Under the pieces are notes generated by a model. It saw only the letters and a list, made by a program, of their open reading frames with translations. It was not told the DNA's origin and did not search any database. Positions 43,550-53,754 of a stretch of DNA of 64,000 bases are shown here, in pieces. A program made the position numbers and the translations under genes. Origin of the DNA: Actinoplanes aureus (lineage in GTDB: Bacteria > Actinomycetota > Actinomycetes > Mycobacteriales > Micromonosporaceae); assembly GCF_015704865.1 (NCBI RefSeq), contig NZ_JADQTO010000019.1, positions 1 to 64,000 of the forward strand, in the 5' to 3' direction. Each line of letters starts with the position of its first letter. Positions within the stretch are counted from its first letter, which is position 1.

Positions 43550-45154
43550 ATGGAAACGGACGGGCTCTTCTCACTCGCGCAACCGGACGTGCGGTCCGCG
43601 GCACCGACCGGTGCCGGCCCCGCCGGATTCGCCGCGCCCGCCGCCGACGCCCCGCTGCCGGTCCGGATGCGTCCCGCCAGCCTCGACGAGCTGGTCGGCC
43701 AGGAGCATCTGCTCGCACCGGGCGCGCCGCTGCGCCAGCTGGTCACCGGTTCCAGCCCGATGTCGGTGATCCTCTGGGGTCCGCCCGGCACCGGCAAGAC
43801 CACCATCGCGCACCTGGTCGCGCATGCCACGGACCGCAAGTTCGTCGCGATGTCCGCCCTGAGCGCGGGCGTCAAGGACGTGCGCGCGGTGATCGACACC
43901 GCCCGCCGCGAGCGCCGCTACGGCGGGCCGCCGACCGTGCTCTTCATCGATGAGGTGCACCGCTTCAGCAAGACCCAGCAGGACTCGCTGCTCGCGGCGG
44001 TCGAGGACCGGACCGTCACGCTGCTCGCGGCGACCACCGAGAACCCGTACTTCTCGGTCATCTCGCCCCTGCTCTCCCGCTGCGTGCTGCTCACGCTTCA
44101 GGCGCTCGACTCCGACGACGTGCGCGGTCTGATCCGGCGCGCGATCACCGACGAGCGCGGCCTGGGCGGCGCAGTCACCCTTTCCGACGAGGCAGAAGAC
44201 CATTTGGTACGCCTCGCGTCCGGCGACGTCCGCAAAGCCCTGACCGCGCTGGAGGCGGCAGCGGGGTCCGCGCTCGCCCAGGGCGTCAAGGAGATCGACC
44301 TAGCCACCGCGGAACGGGCGGTCGACGTGGCGGCCGTCCGCTACGACCGGGACGGCGACGCGCACTACGACGTGACCAGCGCGTTCATCAAGAGCATGCG
44401 AGGCAGTGACCCGGACGCGGCGCTGCACTACCTGGCCCGGATGCTGGTCGCCGGCGAGGATCCGCGGTTCATCGCCCGGCGCATCGTCATCTTCGCGAGC
44501 GAGGACGTCGGCATGGCCGACCCGCAGGCGCTGCTCGTGGCCACCGCGGCGGCCGAGGCCGTGCAGCTGATCGGCCTGCCCGAGGCGCAGCTCAACCTGG
44601 CCCAGGCCGTGGTGCACATGGCCACCGCGCCCAAGTCCAACAGCGTGACCACCGCGCTCGGCGCCGCGATGGCGGACGTGCGGGCCGGTCGCGGCGGGGC
44701 GGTTCCGGCGCACCTGCGGGACGCCCACTATCCGGGCTCGCGTGGCCTGGGGCACGGCCGTGGCTACCGCTACCCGCACGACGATCCGCGCGGCGTGGTC
44801 CGCCAGCAGTACGCGCCGGATGATCTCGTCGGCACGGATTACTATCGGCCGACCGATCACGGCGCCGAACGCGCCGTCGGGGAACGCGTGCCGCGGCTCC
44901 GCCGGATCGTTCGCGGCCTCGGAGCCGTAACTCCAGCCGTGACCAGGTCGGTTACCGCTTCGGCGGGTACGCCGGACCGCGCGGCGGGTGGTGCTCAGGC
45001 CGAGGATGCGTCACAGTCTTCGGCGGACTCCGTTTCGGACGTGATCGCGGAGAGTCCGGGCGTCGTGACGGATGGTGTCGCCCCGGTTGCCGCCGAGGGT
45101 GACGAGAAGCGGACAGACGACAGCGGCGCGAGCGCCGGGGAGGAACAGCCGTGA
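43550..45154 (+). CDS. rarA: Replication-associated recombination protein A (RarA/MgsA AAA+ ATPase)
   Basis: This 534-residue protein is the clamp-loader-like AAA+ ATPase that acts at stalled replication forks. The Walker A motif GPPGTGKTT lies at about residues 77-85, Walker B is FIDEVHRF, sensor 1 is [14 protein letters not shown], and the arginine finger region is [12 protein letters not shown] RarA C-terminal oligomerisation domain runs to about 445 ([22 protein letters not shown]). The last 85 residues are a non-conserved Ala/Glu/Val-rich tail. ATG at 43550 has TACTGT at 43536-43541 as a possible -10 box, which would leave a leader of only about 2 bases. Its stop overlaps the next gene by GTGA. 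Confidence 0.95.
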   Translation: METDGLFSLAQPDVRSAAPTGAGPAGFAAPAADAPLPVRMRPASLDELVGQEHLLAPGAPLRQLVTGSSPMSVILWGPPGTGKTTIAHLVAHATDRKFVAMSALSAGVKDVRAVIDTARRERRYGGPPTVLFIDEVHRFSKTQQDSLLAAVEDRTVTLLAATTENPYFSVISPLLSRCVLLTLQALDSDDVRGLIRRAITDERGLGGAVTLSDEAEDHLVRLASGDVRKALTALEAAAGSALAQGVKEIDLATAERAVDVAAVRYDRDGDAHYDVTSAFIKSMRGSDPDAALHYLARMLVAGEDPRFIARRIVIFASEDVGMADPQALLVATAAAEAVQLIGLPEAQLNLAQAVVHMATAPKSNSVTTALGAAMADVRAGRGGAVPAHLRDAHYPGSRGLGHGRGYRYPHDDPRGVVRQQYAPDDLVGTDYYRPTDHGAERAVGERVPRLRRIVRGLGAVTPAVTRSVTASAGTPDRAAGGAQAEDASQSSADSVSDVIAESPGVVTDGVAPVAAEGDEKRTDDSGASAGEEQP

Positions 45155-48100
45155 AAGCGCGGGGTGCCGATCGGCCCGACGACGACGCCGGCAAGAAGGG
45201 TCGTCGCTTCGGCCGTGGCCGGCCCGAGCAGCCGGTCGTCCCCGAGGAGATCCCGCAGGAGGAGACCGGCTGGCTCGACGACCTCCGTACGGCGAAGCAC
45301 GACCGCTCCGCGATCGGCCCCGGCATGTCCCCCGGCGAAGGCCGCACCAGCAAGTCCGGACGGGTCGCGCCCGGCCCGGATGACGCCCCCGACGACGACC
45401 TCTCCCTTCCCGGGGAAGAGTTCTCTCGCGGCGGCGCTCCCGGCTGGCAGGACGGCTCGGGCGAGCACGCCACCGGCGCCTGGCAGAACCCGCCGGGCCA
45501 GCGGTCCGGCCCGGTGGTGCCGGGCCAGGGCCGATCCGGCCCGATCCAGCAGCCCGGCCCTGGTCGGCCGCCGGTTTCCGGTGTTGTGCCGCCTGGTTCG
45601 TCGCAGCAGTCCGTACCTGGTCGGCCCCCGGTTTCTGGTGTTGTGCCGCCCGGTCCGGCCCAGCAGTCCGTTCCTGGTCGGCCGCCGGTTCCTGGTGCTG
45701 TGCCGCCTGGTCCGGCCCAGCGATCCGGCCCTCCGGCGCCGTCCGGGCGACGTTCCGGTCCGGTAGGCCCGGCTCCGGTGTCGCCGGGCGCGCGCTCCGG
45801 CCCGATCCCACCCGGCCAGCCGGGTCAGCCGGCGATCGTGCCTGGTCAGCCCTCAGTTCCGGTGTCGCCTGGTCAGCCCGGAGCCAGTCGTTTCGGCCCG
45901 GGTCAGCCTGGTCCTGGTCAGCCCGGTCGTGGCCAGCTTGGTCCTGGTCAGCCTGGTCCTGGTCAGCTTGGTCCTGGTCAGCGGTCGGTTCCGGTGGCTC
46001 CCGGGGCAGCTCCGCCCGGAGGTCGCCCCGGCCGGCCCGGTTCGGTCCCGCCGGAGCGGGAGCCGGGCAACGGTCCGCGACAGGCCGGACCGCACGGTCG
46101 GCGGCCACCCGGTCAGGTCCCGGGCGAGGCGCCGGGCATTCCCGGTCAGATGCCGCGCGGCGTACCCGAGCAGATGCCGCGTGGCGGATCGGGCCTCCAG
46201 ATGCCGCCCGGCGTGCCCGAGCAGATGCCGCGCGGTGCGTCCGCTGCGGGTCAGCCGCCGGCCGGACAGGCACCGGGAAACACCCTGCCAGGCGCGCGCC
46301 GCGGTGGCCCGCCTCCGCAGTCCGCCCGTCCGCCGGCCACGCCCGAACCCGGGCAGGGGCGGCGACAGTTCGACGCTGAGCCCGGTGGTCCGGGCGCGGC
46401 GTTCAGCGGTCCGCCCTCTGGTGCGGCGCCCGTTCCGCTCTCGGGCAATGCCCCCGAGATCCCGCCGTCCCGCGGTGCGGCGCCCAGCGTGCGCCCTACC
46501 TCGCCCAGCGTTCGCCCGACTTCCCCGGGCGTGCGGCCGATGTCTCCGGCCGGGCCCGCTCGGGATCGGTTCCGTCCGGTGGACCCCATCTCTCCCGGCC
46601 GTCCTGGCGCGGATCCGTCCGGTCCGTTGCCGCGCGGCTATGACGAGGCGCATCAATCCGGCGCCATCCCGAGCGGCTTCGATCTTCTCGGTAAGCCGGG
46701 TGGGTTTGACCAGTCAGGTCCGATTCCGAGGACGCCGGGCGCGGCTTCGGGCGGGTTTGATCAGTCGGGTCCGATCCGGAGGACACCGGGCGCGGCTTCG
46801 GGCGGGTTTGATCAGTCGGGTCCGATCCGGAGGACACCGGGCGCGGCCTCGGGTGAATTTGACCAGTCAGGTCCGATTCCAAGAACGCCAGGTGCGGCTT
46901 CGGGCGGGTTGAACCCGTCGGGTCCGGTCTCCGGCATCCCGGGTGCCGGGGAGGAACGCTCCGGGCGGTCCCGTGGCCGCCGGGCCCGCGCCGAGCAGAG
47001 CGACGCCCCCGGCGAGTCGACCGGCCGGCACGGCCGTGCCGGACACGCCGCGCCCGCCGAGGACACCGGACACCGGGCGGGACACGCCGCCCCGCCGGTC
47101 TCGGGCGACCAGCGCGCCGGGCGCCACGGAGTCCCGGACGGCCCGCGCGGCGGCGCCGAAACGGGCGCGCACGGGCTGAATCGGCCTGGCAGCGAGACCG
47201 GGGCGCATGGTTTGAATCGGCCTGGCAGCGAGACCGGGGCGCACAGTGCCGGGCGGTCTGGCGGCGAGCCGCGCGGCAGGCGACGGGCGGCCGAACCCGA
47301 GGGCGGCGGGCACCCGGGTGCTCCGGAACAGCCGGGCGGGCCTGCCGGCGTGCCCGGACCCAGGCGGATCGGCCCCGGCGACGGGCGGCCGATCCGGGCC
47401 GCGGCCGCGGTTGTCCCACCGGTCGTTCCCGGGCGCCAGGGTGCGCGTACCCCGGCGGTGCCCGGACGGGCCGGCGCGATGGCCGACAGCACCTCCGGTG
47501 TGATTCAGCGGCCCGGTACCGGCCGGGTGGACCGAGGCACCGGAGTCCCGCCGCAGGCGGACCAGGAACGAGGCGCGGCCGTGCCCGGACAGCCCGGCCC
47601 CGGCCGCCGTGCGGCCCGGCCGGACGGCCCGGGTGGGCCCCGATCGGCCGAGCAATTCACCGAGACCACCGGCGCGCACGGCGATGGCCGGCCGGACGGA
47701 TTCGGGCAGCCGTCGCGCAACATCGACGAGCAGGGCCGGCGGCGCGCGGCCGGTGCGGCCCGAGCGGGTGCCGCCGTGCCCGGCCGTGCCGCGGTCGTGC
47801 CCGATAATGATCAGACGATGCCCGGCCGTGGGCCGGGCGGTTCCGCGCGCCCGATCTCCGGAGCGCCGGGACGAGCCGGGGCCGGCCCGGACGGCGGTTC
47901 CGCAGCGGCGATGGGCGCGGGCGCCCCGGGGTTCGTCCCTGGGCGCGGTACCGAACCCAGCCACGCGCGGGGTGCGGCAGTGCCGGGTCAGGGACTGCCG
48001 GTCCGGAGCGGTGAGCCGGGTTCCCCACGAGGCGCGGCAGCCCGGGGTCAGGGCGCGGCGGGCCGCGGTGGCGAGCGGGGTTTGGCAGCTCCGGGCCAGG

Positions 48101-49602
48101 GCGTGCCGGGCGATGAGCCGGGTCCCGGGCGGAGTGCGGTAGCGCCGGGATCGGGTGCGCCGGGCCGTGGTGGTGAGCCGGGTTCCGCGCGGGGCGCGGT
48201 GGTGCCCGGTCATAGCGCACCGGTTCGGGGCGGTGAGCCAGGTGCCGGGCGGGGTGCGGTAGCACCGGGGTCGGGTGCGCCGGGCCGCGGCACCGAGCCG
48301 AGCCCCGCACGCGGCGGTGCGATGCCGCCGGGACAAGACATGCCGGGACCGGGCGCGCCGGGACACGGCGCTCCCGGCCGGGAACCGATGGGTTCGGGAC
48401 GTGCGGCGGTCGGAGCGGCGCGTGCCGGTGCGGCCGTGCCCGGCCGGGCACCGGCCGGCCCGGACGCCGGGCCCGTTCAGGGCATGGGTGCCGGTCCGGA
48501 CAGCGGCCCGGTGCGTGGCCGTGGCAAGGCCGGGCGCACCGCGGCGGGCTCCGACAGCGGTGCTCCTCAAGGGCTCGCCGAAGGAGTCACCTCAGCGGGC
48601 CGCGGTGCCGGCCGCGCCGGAGTGGCGCCGGCCGACGCCCCTGGTCAAGGCGCGCCGGGACGCGCGGCAGCTCCTGGTCAAGGCGCACCGGGGCGCGCGG
48701 CAGCTCCTGGTCAAGGCGCGCCGGGGCGCGCGGCAGCCCCAAGCCAAAGCGCGCCGGGGCGCGCGTCGGTCAGCTCGGACACACTGCCCTCCGGCGCGAT
48801 CGGCGCCGCCGCGGCACCCGGCCACGCGGCCGGCGGCCCGGACAGCGGGCCGTCACGGGCACTGGGCGCGGGCGTGCCGGGCCGGGTCGGACCGGTGGAC
48901 GACCTGCTGCCCGAGCCTCGTGAGGGGCGCGAAGGCGGTCTGCGCGGCGCCGGCGCCGAGCTGCGGCAGCGGATGCGTACCGAGCGGCAGATGCGCCAGG
49001 TGACGCTGATCTCGCTGGCCGCGCTGGTGCTGCTGGTGCTGCCCGCCTTCTTCGGGATCCGGGCCCTGAGCAGCGACCCGGTCTTCTCCTCCCTGGACGA
49101 CCTGGAAGTGCCGTCCTGGGCCGCCACCAAGGTCGAGGACCAGGGCAGCGGTAGCCGCTGGTGCCTGCTGGAATGCCGGTTCCGGGAGCGGATCGCCGAG
49201 TCCGACCAGCCGTTCAAGGAGACCTCACAGGCGTACGCGAAGGCGCTCACCGACGCCGGCTGGACGCAGTGGCAGGTCGCCGACTGCCCGGAGACGCCGA
49301 TCAACCCGGAAGAGGGCACCTACAGCTGCTGGCGGCATGACGAGTTCACTCTGGACCTGTACGTGAGCCTGCCCGGCTGCGCGGTGGAACAGGCCACGCC
49401 GGAGGCGGGGACCGAGGAGGCCGTGGAGGGCGCGGCCGCCGCCGAGGAGTGCGTCGGATCGACGGTCAACATCAAGGTGCAGAACACGATCTCGGATCAG
49501 CGGGGTAAGACCGATCAGGCTCCCGGCCCCGTCGGAGTGACTCCGGACCCGACGTTGCCGGCTGACTCACCCCTCTTGGAGCCGACACCCGAGGCGTCGT
49601 GA
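45151..49602 (+). CDS. Giant Pro/Gly/Arg-rich repetitive protein with C-terminal membrane anchor
   Basis: This 1,483-residue protein is largely low complexity. After a charged N-terminus (residues 1-110, including [19 protein letters not shown]), about 1,150 residues are rich in Pro, Gly, Ala, Arg and Gln, with at least four tandem-repeat arrays and many PGQ/GAPGR-like motifs. One membrane helix lies at about 1282-1304 ([20 protein letters not shown]). The outer domain of about 175 residues contains cysteines ([29 protein letters not shown]) and may be folded by disulfides. GTG at 45151 overlaps the rarA stop codon. Orthologues at this position are likely much shorter in the linker (inference). 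No function is known. Confidence 0.85.
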   Translation: MKARGADRPDDDAGKKGRRFGRGRPEQPVVPEEIPQEETGWLDDLRTAKHDRSAIGPGMSPGEGRTSKSGRVAPGPDDAPDDDLSLPGEEFSRGGAPGWQDGSGEHATGAWQNPPGQRSGPVVPGQGRSGPIQQPGPGRPPVSGVVPPGSSQQSVPGRPPVSGVVPPGPAQQSVPGRPPVPGAVPPGPAQRSGPPAPSGRRSGPVGPAPVSPGARSGPIPPGQPGQPAIVPGQPSVPVSPGQPGASRFGPGQPGPGQPGRGQLGPGQPGPGQLGPGQRSVPVAPGAAPPGGRPGRPGSVPPEREPGNGPRQAGPHGRRPPGQVPGEAPGIPGQMPRGVPEQMPRGGSGLQMPPGVPEQMPRGASAAGQPPAGQAPGNTLPGARRGGPPPQSARPPATPEPGQGRRQFDAEPGGPGAAFSGPPSGAAPVPLSGNAPEIPPSRGAAPSVRPTSPSVRPTSPGVRPMSPAGPARDRFRPVDPISPGRPGADPSGPLPRGYDEAHQSGAIPSGFDLLGKPGGFDQSGPIPRTPGAASGGFDQSGPIRRTPGAASGGFDQSGPIRRTPGAASGEFDQSGPIPRTPGAASGGLNPSGPVSGIPGAGEERSGRSRGRRARAEQSDAPGESTGRHGRAGHAAPAEDTGHRAGHAAPPVSGDQRAGRHGVPDGPRGGAETGAHGLNRPGSETGAHGLNRPGSETGAHSAGRSGGEPRGRRRAAEPEGGGHPGAPEQPGGPAGVPGPRRIGPGDGRPIRAAAAVVPPVVPGRQGARTPAVPGRAGAMADSTSGVIQRPGTGRVDRGTGVPPQADQERGAAVPGQPGPGRRAARPDGPGGPRSAEQFTETTGAHGDGRPDGFGQPSRNIDEQGRRRAAGAARAGAAVPGRAAVVPDNDQTMPGRGPGGSARPISGAPGRAGAGPDGGSAAAMGAGAPGFVPGRGTEPSHARGAAVPGQGLPVRSGEPGSPRGAAARGQGAAGRGGERGLAAPGQGVPGDEPGPGRSAVAPGSGAPGRGGEPGSARGAVVPGHSAPVRGGEPGAGRGAVAPGSGAPGRGTEPSPARGGAMPPGQDMPGPGAPGHGAPGREPMGSGRAAVGAARAGAAVPGRAPAGPDAGPVQGMGAGPDSGPVRGRGKAGRTAAGSDSGAPQGLAEGVTSAGRGAGRAGVAPADAPGQGAPGRAAAPGQGAPGRAAAPGQGAPGRAAAPSQSAPGRASVSSDTLPSGAIGAAAAPGHAAGGPDSGPSRALGAGVPGRVGPVDDLLPEPREGREGGLRGAGAELRQRMRTERQMRQVTLISLAALVLLVLPAFFGIRALSSDPVFSSLDDLEVPSWAATKVEDQGSGSRWCLLECRFRERIAESDQPFKETSQAYAKALTDAGWTQWQVADCPETPINPEEGTYSCWRHDEFTLDLYVSLPGCAVEQATPEAGTEEAVEGAAAAEECVGSTVNIKVQNTISDQRGKTDQAPGPVGVTPDPTLPADSPLLEPTPEAS
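45562..45732 (+). repeat. Three tandem 57-bp in-frame repeats
   Basis: Units begin at 45562, 45619 and 45676 and each encode 19 residues starting GRPPV. Copies differ at few bases, and the third diverges at its end. They lie in the cytoplasmic linker of the giant repetitive protein. Confidence 0.85.
46702..46956 (+). repeat. Five tandem 51-bp in-frame repeats
   Basis: Units begin every 51 bases from 46702 and encode the 17-residue pattern [17 protein letters not shown]. Copies two and three are almost identical, copy four has a GEF variant and copy five is degenerate (LNPSGPVSG). Near-identity of the inner copies points to recent slippage or unequal crossing-over. Confidence 0.9.
47173..47244 (+). 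repeat. Two tandem 36-bp in-frame repeats
   Basis: Units at 47173-47208 and 47209-47244 encode [12 protein letters not shown] twice with only a few base differences, within the giant repetitive protein. Confidence 0.85.
48637..48768 (+). repeat. Four tandem 33-bp in-frame repeats
   Basis: Units at 48637, 48670, 48703 and 48736 encode [11 protein letters not shown]. The first three are nearly identical; the fourth reads [11 protein letters not shown]. They lie just before the membrane anchor of the giant repetitive protein. Confidence 0.9.
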
Positions 49603-49609
49603 CGCGCGC

Positions 49610-49662
49610 GGTGGTCACGGACGGTAGGGTCTGCTAGTTGTCCCGCCGAACCCGTGACCACC
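49610..49662 (+). promoter_or_regulatory. Promoter framed by an 11-bp inverted repeat
   Basis: GGTGGTCACGG at 49610-49620 and its exact complement at 49652-49662 flank 31 bases that contain TAGGGT at 49625-49630, a good -10 box for the DUF948-alaS operon. No clear -35 box is seen. The repeat could be an operator, or the terminator of the upstream gene with the promoter in its loop. Confidence 0.5.
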
Positions 49663-49681
49663 CGAAGAGGAGACGCGCTAC

Positions 49682-50131
49682 ATGGACGCCGGAGAAATCG
49701 CAGGTCTGATCGCGGCGGGCGCCTTCCTGATGCTCGTGCTCGTGCTCGCCGTGCCGATCCTCAAGCTGGGCCGCACCGTGGACGCCACCACCCGGGCGAT
49801 CAACGACGTGGTGGACCGCACCGGCCCGCTGCTCACCAACGTGAACACCACGGTGGAGAACGTGAACACCGCTCTGGGCCAGGTCCAGGTCTCTTTGGAC
49901 GGCGTGAACGTGCAGCTCGCCAAGGTGGACACGATGACCGAGCACGCCCAGAACATCACGGCCAACGTCGCGAATCTGGTCACCGTCGTCTCCGCCGCCG
50001 CGGCCAACCCGCTGGTCAAGGTCGCCTCGTTCGGGTACGGCCTGCGTAAGGCCGCCGCCGCGCGCCGGCACGCCGAGGACGAGCGTGAGGTTCGTGCCTC
50101 CCTGAAGCAGCGCCGCAAGGCCGCCCGCTAA
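49682..50131 (+). CDS. DUF948-family membrane-anchored protein
   Basis: This 149-residue protein has one N-terminal membrane helix (residues 5-28, ending AVPILKLGRTVD). A long amphipathic helix rich in Asn, Val and Thr with heptad-like spacing (TNVNTTVENVNTALGQVQ) follows, which could form a coiled coil, and the C-terminus is strongly basic. This matches DUF948 proteins, which stand next to alaS in many actinobacteria and whose role is unknown. ATG at 49682 has AGAGGAG 11 bases upstream. It is followed after 39 bases by another small conserved gene and then alaS. Confidence 0.85.
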   Translation: MDAGEIAGLIAAGAFLMLVLVLAVPILKLGRTVDATTRAINDVVDRTGPLLTNVNTTVENVNTALGQVQVSLDGVNVQLAKVDTMTEHAQNITANVANLVTVVSAAAANPLVKVASFGYGLRKAAAARRHAEDEREVRASLKQRRKAAR

Positions 50132-50170
50132 GCCACCCGTCGATATCGAAACGCGAAAGGGAACGCCGCC

Positions 50171-50461
50171 ATGAAGCGCCTGCTCTGGCTCGGCGTCGGC
50201 CTGGCCGTCGGCGCCATCGTCGTCCGCAAGCTCAACCAGAAGGCCAACGAGTTCACTCCTAGCGGGATCGCCACCTCGCTGTCGGAATCCGCTGGCGGCC
50301 TCGTCGAATCGCTGCGTAGCTTCGTGGAAGACGTCCGCGACGGCATGGCCGAGCGGGAGCAGCAGATCCACGAGGCGTTCGCCGCCGGGGAGCTGTACGA
50401 GGACAAGTTCGCCGAGCTTCGTGAGGACGCGGGGCCCGGCTCGCAGGAGGGAATTCGATGA
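50171..50461 (+). CDS. DUF6167-like small membrane protein
   Basis: This 96-residue protein starts with a short hydrophobic helix (residues 3-18) and continues as a charged helix ([20 protein letters not shown]). The same type of gene precedes alaS in many actinobacteria. ATG at 50171 follows GAAAGGGAA. It overlaps alaS by an ATGA junction, so expression of the two is coupled. Its function is unknown. Confidence 0.8.
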   Translation: MKRLLWLGVGLAVGAIVVRKLNQKANEFTPSGIATSLSESAGGLVESLRSFVEDVRDGMAEREQQIHEAFAAGELYEDKFAELREDAGPGSQEGIR

Positions 50462-53139
50462 AGACGGCGGAAGTGAAGCGGCGCTATCTGGCGCATTTCG
50501 AGGCGAACGGGCACACGGTGGTCCCGAGTGCCCCGCTGCCGGCCATCGACGACCCGAACCTGCTGTTCATCAACGCCGGCATGGTGCAGTTCGTGCCGTA
50601 CTTCCTGGGCCAGCAGACCCCCGCGTTCAAGCGGGCGGTCAGCGTGCAGAAGTGCATCCGTACGCCGGACATCGACGAGGTCGGCAAGACCAGCCGGCAC
50701 GGCACGTTCTTCCAGATGAACGGCAACTTCTCGTTCGGCGACTACTTCAAGGCGGGCGCGATCCCGCTGGCGTGGGAGCTGTCCACGAAGCCGGTCGAGC
50801 AGGGTGGTTTCGGCCTGGACCCGGAGCGGATCTGGGCGACCGTCTACCTCGACGACGACGAGGCCATCGAGATCTGGAAGCAGACCGGCATGCCGGCCGA
50901 GCGGATCGTGCGCCGCGGCAAGAAGGACAACTTCTGGTCGATGGGCATCCCGGGCCCGGCCGGCCCGTGTTCCGAGCTGTATTACGACCGTGGCCCGGAG
51001 TACGGCAAGGAGGGCGGCCCGGAGGTCGACGAGGACCGGTACCTGGAGTACTGGAACCTGGTCTTCATGCAGTACGAGATCAACAACGTGAAGTCGAAGG
51101 AGGACTTCACGATCGTCGGTGAGCTGCCGAAGCAGAACATCGACACCGGCATGGGCCTGGAGCGCATCGCCTCGATCCTGCAGGGCGTCGACAACCTGTA
51201 CGAGATCGACGAGGTCCGCCCGATCCTGGCGCGCGCCGCGGAGATGACCGGCAAGCAGTACGGCGTGCGCTCCGGTCACGCGGCGAACCAGTCGCACCCG
51301 GACGACGTACGCCTGCGGGTGATCGCCGACCACGTGCGGACCGCGCTGATGCTGATCGGCGATGGTGTGGTGCCGTCCAACGAGGGCCGCGGTTACGTGC
51401 TGCGCCGGATCATGCGCCGGGCGATCCGGGCGATCCGCCTGCTCGGCTGGCAGGAGCCGGCGCTGCCGATCCTGTTGCCGATCGCGCGTGACTGCATGTC
51501 CCCGTCGTACCCGGAGCTGGCGAAGGAGTTCGGCCGGATCTCCTCGTACGCGTACGCGGAGGAGGACTCGTTCCTGTCCACGCTGCGGGCGGGCACCACG
51601 ATCCTGGACACCGCGATCACCGAGACCAAGAAGTCGGGCGGCAAGCAGCTCTCCGGTTCGCAGGCGTTCAAGCTGCACGACACGTACGGCTTCCCGATCG
51701 ACCTGACCCTGGAGATCGCGCAGGAGCAGGGCCTCCAGGTCGACCAGGACGGCTTCCGCCGGCTCATGAAGGAGCAGCAGGCGGCCGCGAAGGCGGACGC
51801 GGCGGCGCGCAAGACCGGTCACGCGGACCTGAGCGCCTACCGGAGCGCTCTGGACGCGGGCGGCCCGGTCGAGTTCACCGGTTACCAGGAGGTCACCCGG
51901 GAGTCCCGGGTGCGTGCCCTGATCGGCGACAAGGGCCGGGTCGAGGTGGCCGGCGAGGGCGAGTTCGTCGAGCTGGTGCTGGACACCACCCCGTTCTACG
52001 CCGAGGGCGGTGGCCAGCAGGCGGACACCGGTCTGATCAACGTGGGCGGCGGCCGGCTCGAGGTCGTCGACGTGCAGCAGCCGATCCCCGGTCTGATCGT
52101 GCACCGGGCGCGGGTCGTGCAGGGCGAGGTGCGTACCGGTGAGAGTGGTCTTGCCGAGATCGACATCGACCGCCGCAAGGCGATCTCGCGGTCGCACACC
52201 GCGACCCACCTGGTGCACCAGACCATGCGGAACTTCCTCGGCGAGTCGGCGACCCAGGCGGGTTCGCTGAACGCGCCGGGCCGGCTGCGGTTCGACTTCC
52301 ACACCCCGGGCGCGGTCAACCCGTCGGTGCTGTTCGACGTCGAGCAGCAGATCAACGAGGTGCTGCTGCGTGACCTCGAGGTGCACGCGTTCATCACCTC
52401 CCAGGACGAGGCGCGCCGGCTCGGCGCGATGGCGCTGTTCGGTGAGAAGTACGGCGATGAGGTCCGCGTGGTTGAGGTCGGTGACTACGCGCGTGAACTC
52501 TGCGGCGGTACGCACGTGGCCCGCTCCGGTCAGCTCGGCCTCGTGAAGATCCTCACCGAGTCGTCGATCGGTTCCGGTGTCCGCCGGGTCGAGGCGCTCG
52601 TCGGCATCGACGCGTTCGGCTTCCTGGCGAAGGAGCACCTGCTGGTGTCCCGGCTCGCCGAGATGTTCCGGGTGCCCGGTGACCAGGTCGCGGACCGGGT
52701 CGAGCAGACCGTCACGGCGCTGCGCGACGCGGAGAAGGAGCTGGAGAAGCTGCGGGCGCAGATGGTGCTCGGCGGCGCCGGCGCCCTCGCGGACCAGGCG
52801 AAGGACCTGCGCGGTGTGGCGTACGTGGGCACCGAAGCGCCGGAGGGCGCGGCCGGCAACGACGTGCGCACCCTCGCGCAGGAGATCCGCGGCAAGATCG
52901 ACGCGGCCCGCCCGGCGGTGGTCGCGGTGGTCTCCCGGGCCAACGGCAAGGCGTCGCTGATCGTGGCGCTGAACGGCGCGGCGAAGAGCCGCGGCCTGTC
53001 CGCGGCGGACCTGGTGAAGGGCGCGCTGTCCGGCCGGGGCGGCGGCAACGCCGACCTGGCGCAGGGCGGCGGCGTGCCGGCGGCGGAGGCGCCGCGCCTG
53101 CTCGCCGCGGTCGAGCAGGCGGTCGGAGACGCCGCCTGA
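50458..53139 (+). CDS. alaS: Alanine--tRNA ligase
   Basis: This 893-residue enzyme charges tRNA-Ala and edits misacylated Ser or Gly. The catalytic domain (1-240) carries [20 protein letters not shown] and [24 protein letters not shown] class II segments. The tRNA-recognition domain ends near 470. The editing domain has the zinc motifs HTATHL (near residue 580) and CGGTHV (near 682), and the C-terminal DHHA1 domain includes the glycine-rich [14 protein letters not shown]. The length is normal. ATG at 50458 overlaps the small upstream gene and has GGAGG 8 bases before it. Confidence 0.98.
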   Translation: MKTAEVKRRYLAHFEANGHTVVPSAPLPAIDDPNLLFINAGMVQFVPYFLGQQTPAFKRAVSVQKCIRTPDIDEVGKTSRHGTFFQMNGNFSFGDYFKAGAIPLAWELSTKPVEQGGFGLDPERIWATVYLDDDEAIEIWKQTGMPAERIVRRGKKDNFWSMGIPGPAGPCSELYYDRGPEYGKEGGPEVDEDRYLEYWNLVFMQYEINNVKSKEDFTIVGELPKQNIDTGMGLERIASILQGVDNLYEIDEVRPILARAAEMTGKQYGVRSGHAANQSHPDDVRLRVIADHVRTALMLIGDGVVPSNEGRGYVLRRIMRRAIRAIRLLGWQEPALPILLPIARDCMSPSYPELAKEFGRISSYAYAEEDSFLSTLRAGTTILDTAITETKKSGGKQLSGSQAFKLHDTYGFPIDLTLEIAQEQGLQVDQDGFRRLMKEQQAAAKADAAARKTGHADLSAYRSALDAGGPVEFTGYQEVTRESRVRALIGDKGRVEVAGEGEFVELVLDTTPFYAEGGGQQADTGLINVGGGRLEVVDVQQPIPGLIVHRARVVQGEVRTGESGLAEIDIDRRKAISRSHTATHLVHQTMRNFLGESATQAGSLNAPGRLRFDFHTPGAVNPSVLFDVEQQINEVLLRDLEVHAFITSQDEARRLGAMALFGEKYGDEVRVVEVGDYARELCGGTHVARSGQLGLVKILTESSIGSGVRRVEALVGIDAFGFLAKEHLLVSRLAEMFRVPGDQVADRVEQTVTALRDAEKELEKLRAQMVLGGAGALADQAKDLRGVAYVGTEAPEGAAGNDVRTLAQEIRGKIDAARPAVVAVVSRANGKASLIVALNGAAKSRGLSAADLVKGALSGRGGGNADLAQGGGVPAAEAPRLLAAVEQAVGDAA

Positions 53140-53152
53140 CGGTTGATCTCCG

Positions 53153-53187
53153 CATCGGGCCCGTCACTATTGGTGACGGGCCCGATG
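53153..53187 (+). terminator. Strong intrinsic terminator after alaS
   Basis: CATCGGGCCCGTCAC at 53153-53167 and its exact complement at 53173-53187 form a 15-base stem with a 5-base loop, followed by TCTGTTC. It lies 13 bases after the alaS stop codon and separates it from yqgF. Confidence 0.9.
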
Positions 53188-53292
53188 TCTGTTCACAGCG
53201 GTTACGCGCTTTTGAGCAGGCGTGGGGGTGATCATTGAGCGTGCTTCGACTACTCTTCGCGTCGGATCTTGATGGGACGGGAGGCGCGTGGC

Positions 53293-53754
53293 GTGACGCA
53301 GGGCTTCACTCGGGGCGTACGCCTGGGCGTGGACGTGGGCCAGGTGCGGATCGGGGTCGCCAGGTGCGACCCGGACGGCATCCTGGCCAGTCCGGTGGCG
53401 ACCGTGCCCCGGGACCGGGAGACCGGCGAGGACGGCACGCCGAAGGACATGGTGGAGCTGGCCCGGCTGGCGGCCGAGTACGAGGCGGTCGAGATCGTGG
53501 TCGGCCTCCCGGTGGACCTGAGCGGGCGCGAGGGCGTGGCGGCCGGTCACATCCGGGCGTACGTGCGGCGGCTGGCCGCGCTGGTCGACCCGCTGCCGGT
53601 GGTGCTCTCCGACGAGCGCATGTCCACCGTGGTCGCCACCCGGCGGCTGGCCGAGCGCGGTGTCCGTGGCAAACGTCAGCGTGCGGTCGTCGATCAGGCG
53701 GCCGCTGTCGAGATCCTGCAGAGCTGGCTGAACGCGCGGCGGAGGCAGGAGTAG
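53293..53754 (+). CDS. yqgF: Holliday junction resolvase-like nuclease YqgF/RuvX
   Basis: This 153-residue RNase H-fold protein is the pre-16S rRNA nuclease/putative Holliday junction resolvase. Family motifs are RLGVDVGQVRIGVARCD at the start, VVGLPVDLSGREG near residue 75, and LSDERMSTVVATR near residue 110, all with conserved acidic residues. I chose the GTG at 53293, preceded by GGGAGG at 8 bases, over a TTG 8 codons upstream. The gene order alaS-yqgF-mltG is conserved in actinobacteria. It runs directly into mltG. Confidence 0.93.
   Translation: MTQGFTRGVRLGVDVGQVRIGVARCDPDGILASPVATVPRDRETGEDGTPKDMVELARLAAEYEAVEIVVGLPVDLSGREGVAAGHIRAYVRRLAALVDPLPVVLSDERMSTVVATRRLAERGVRGKRQRAVVDQAAAVEILQSWLNARRRQE

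Noticed and set aside
45562-48768. Tandem repeats as a possible CRISPR array
   Set aside because: The units are contiguous without unique spacers, keep the reading frame and lie inside one long gene.
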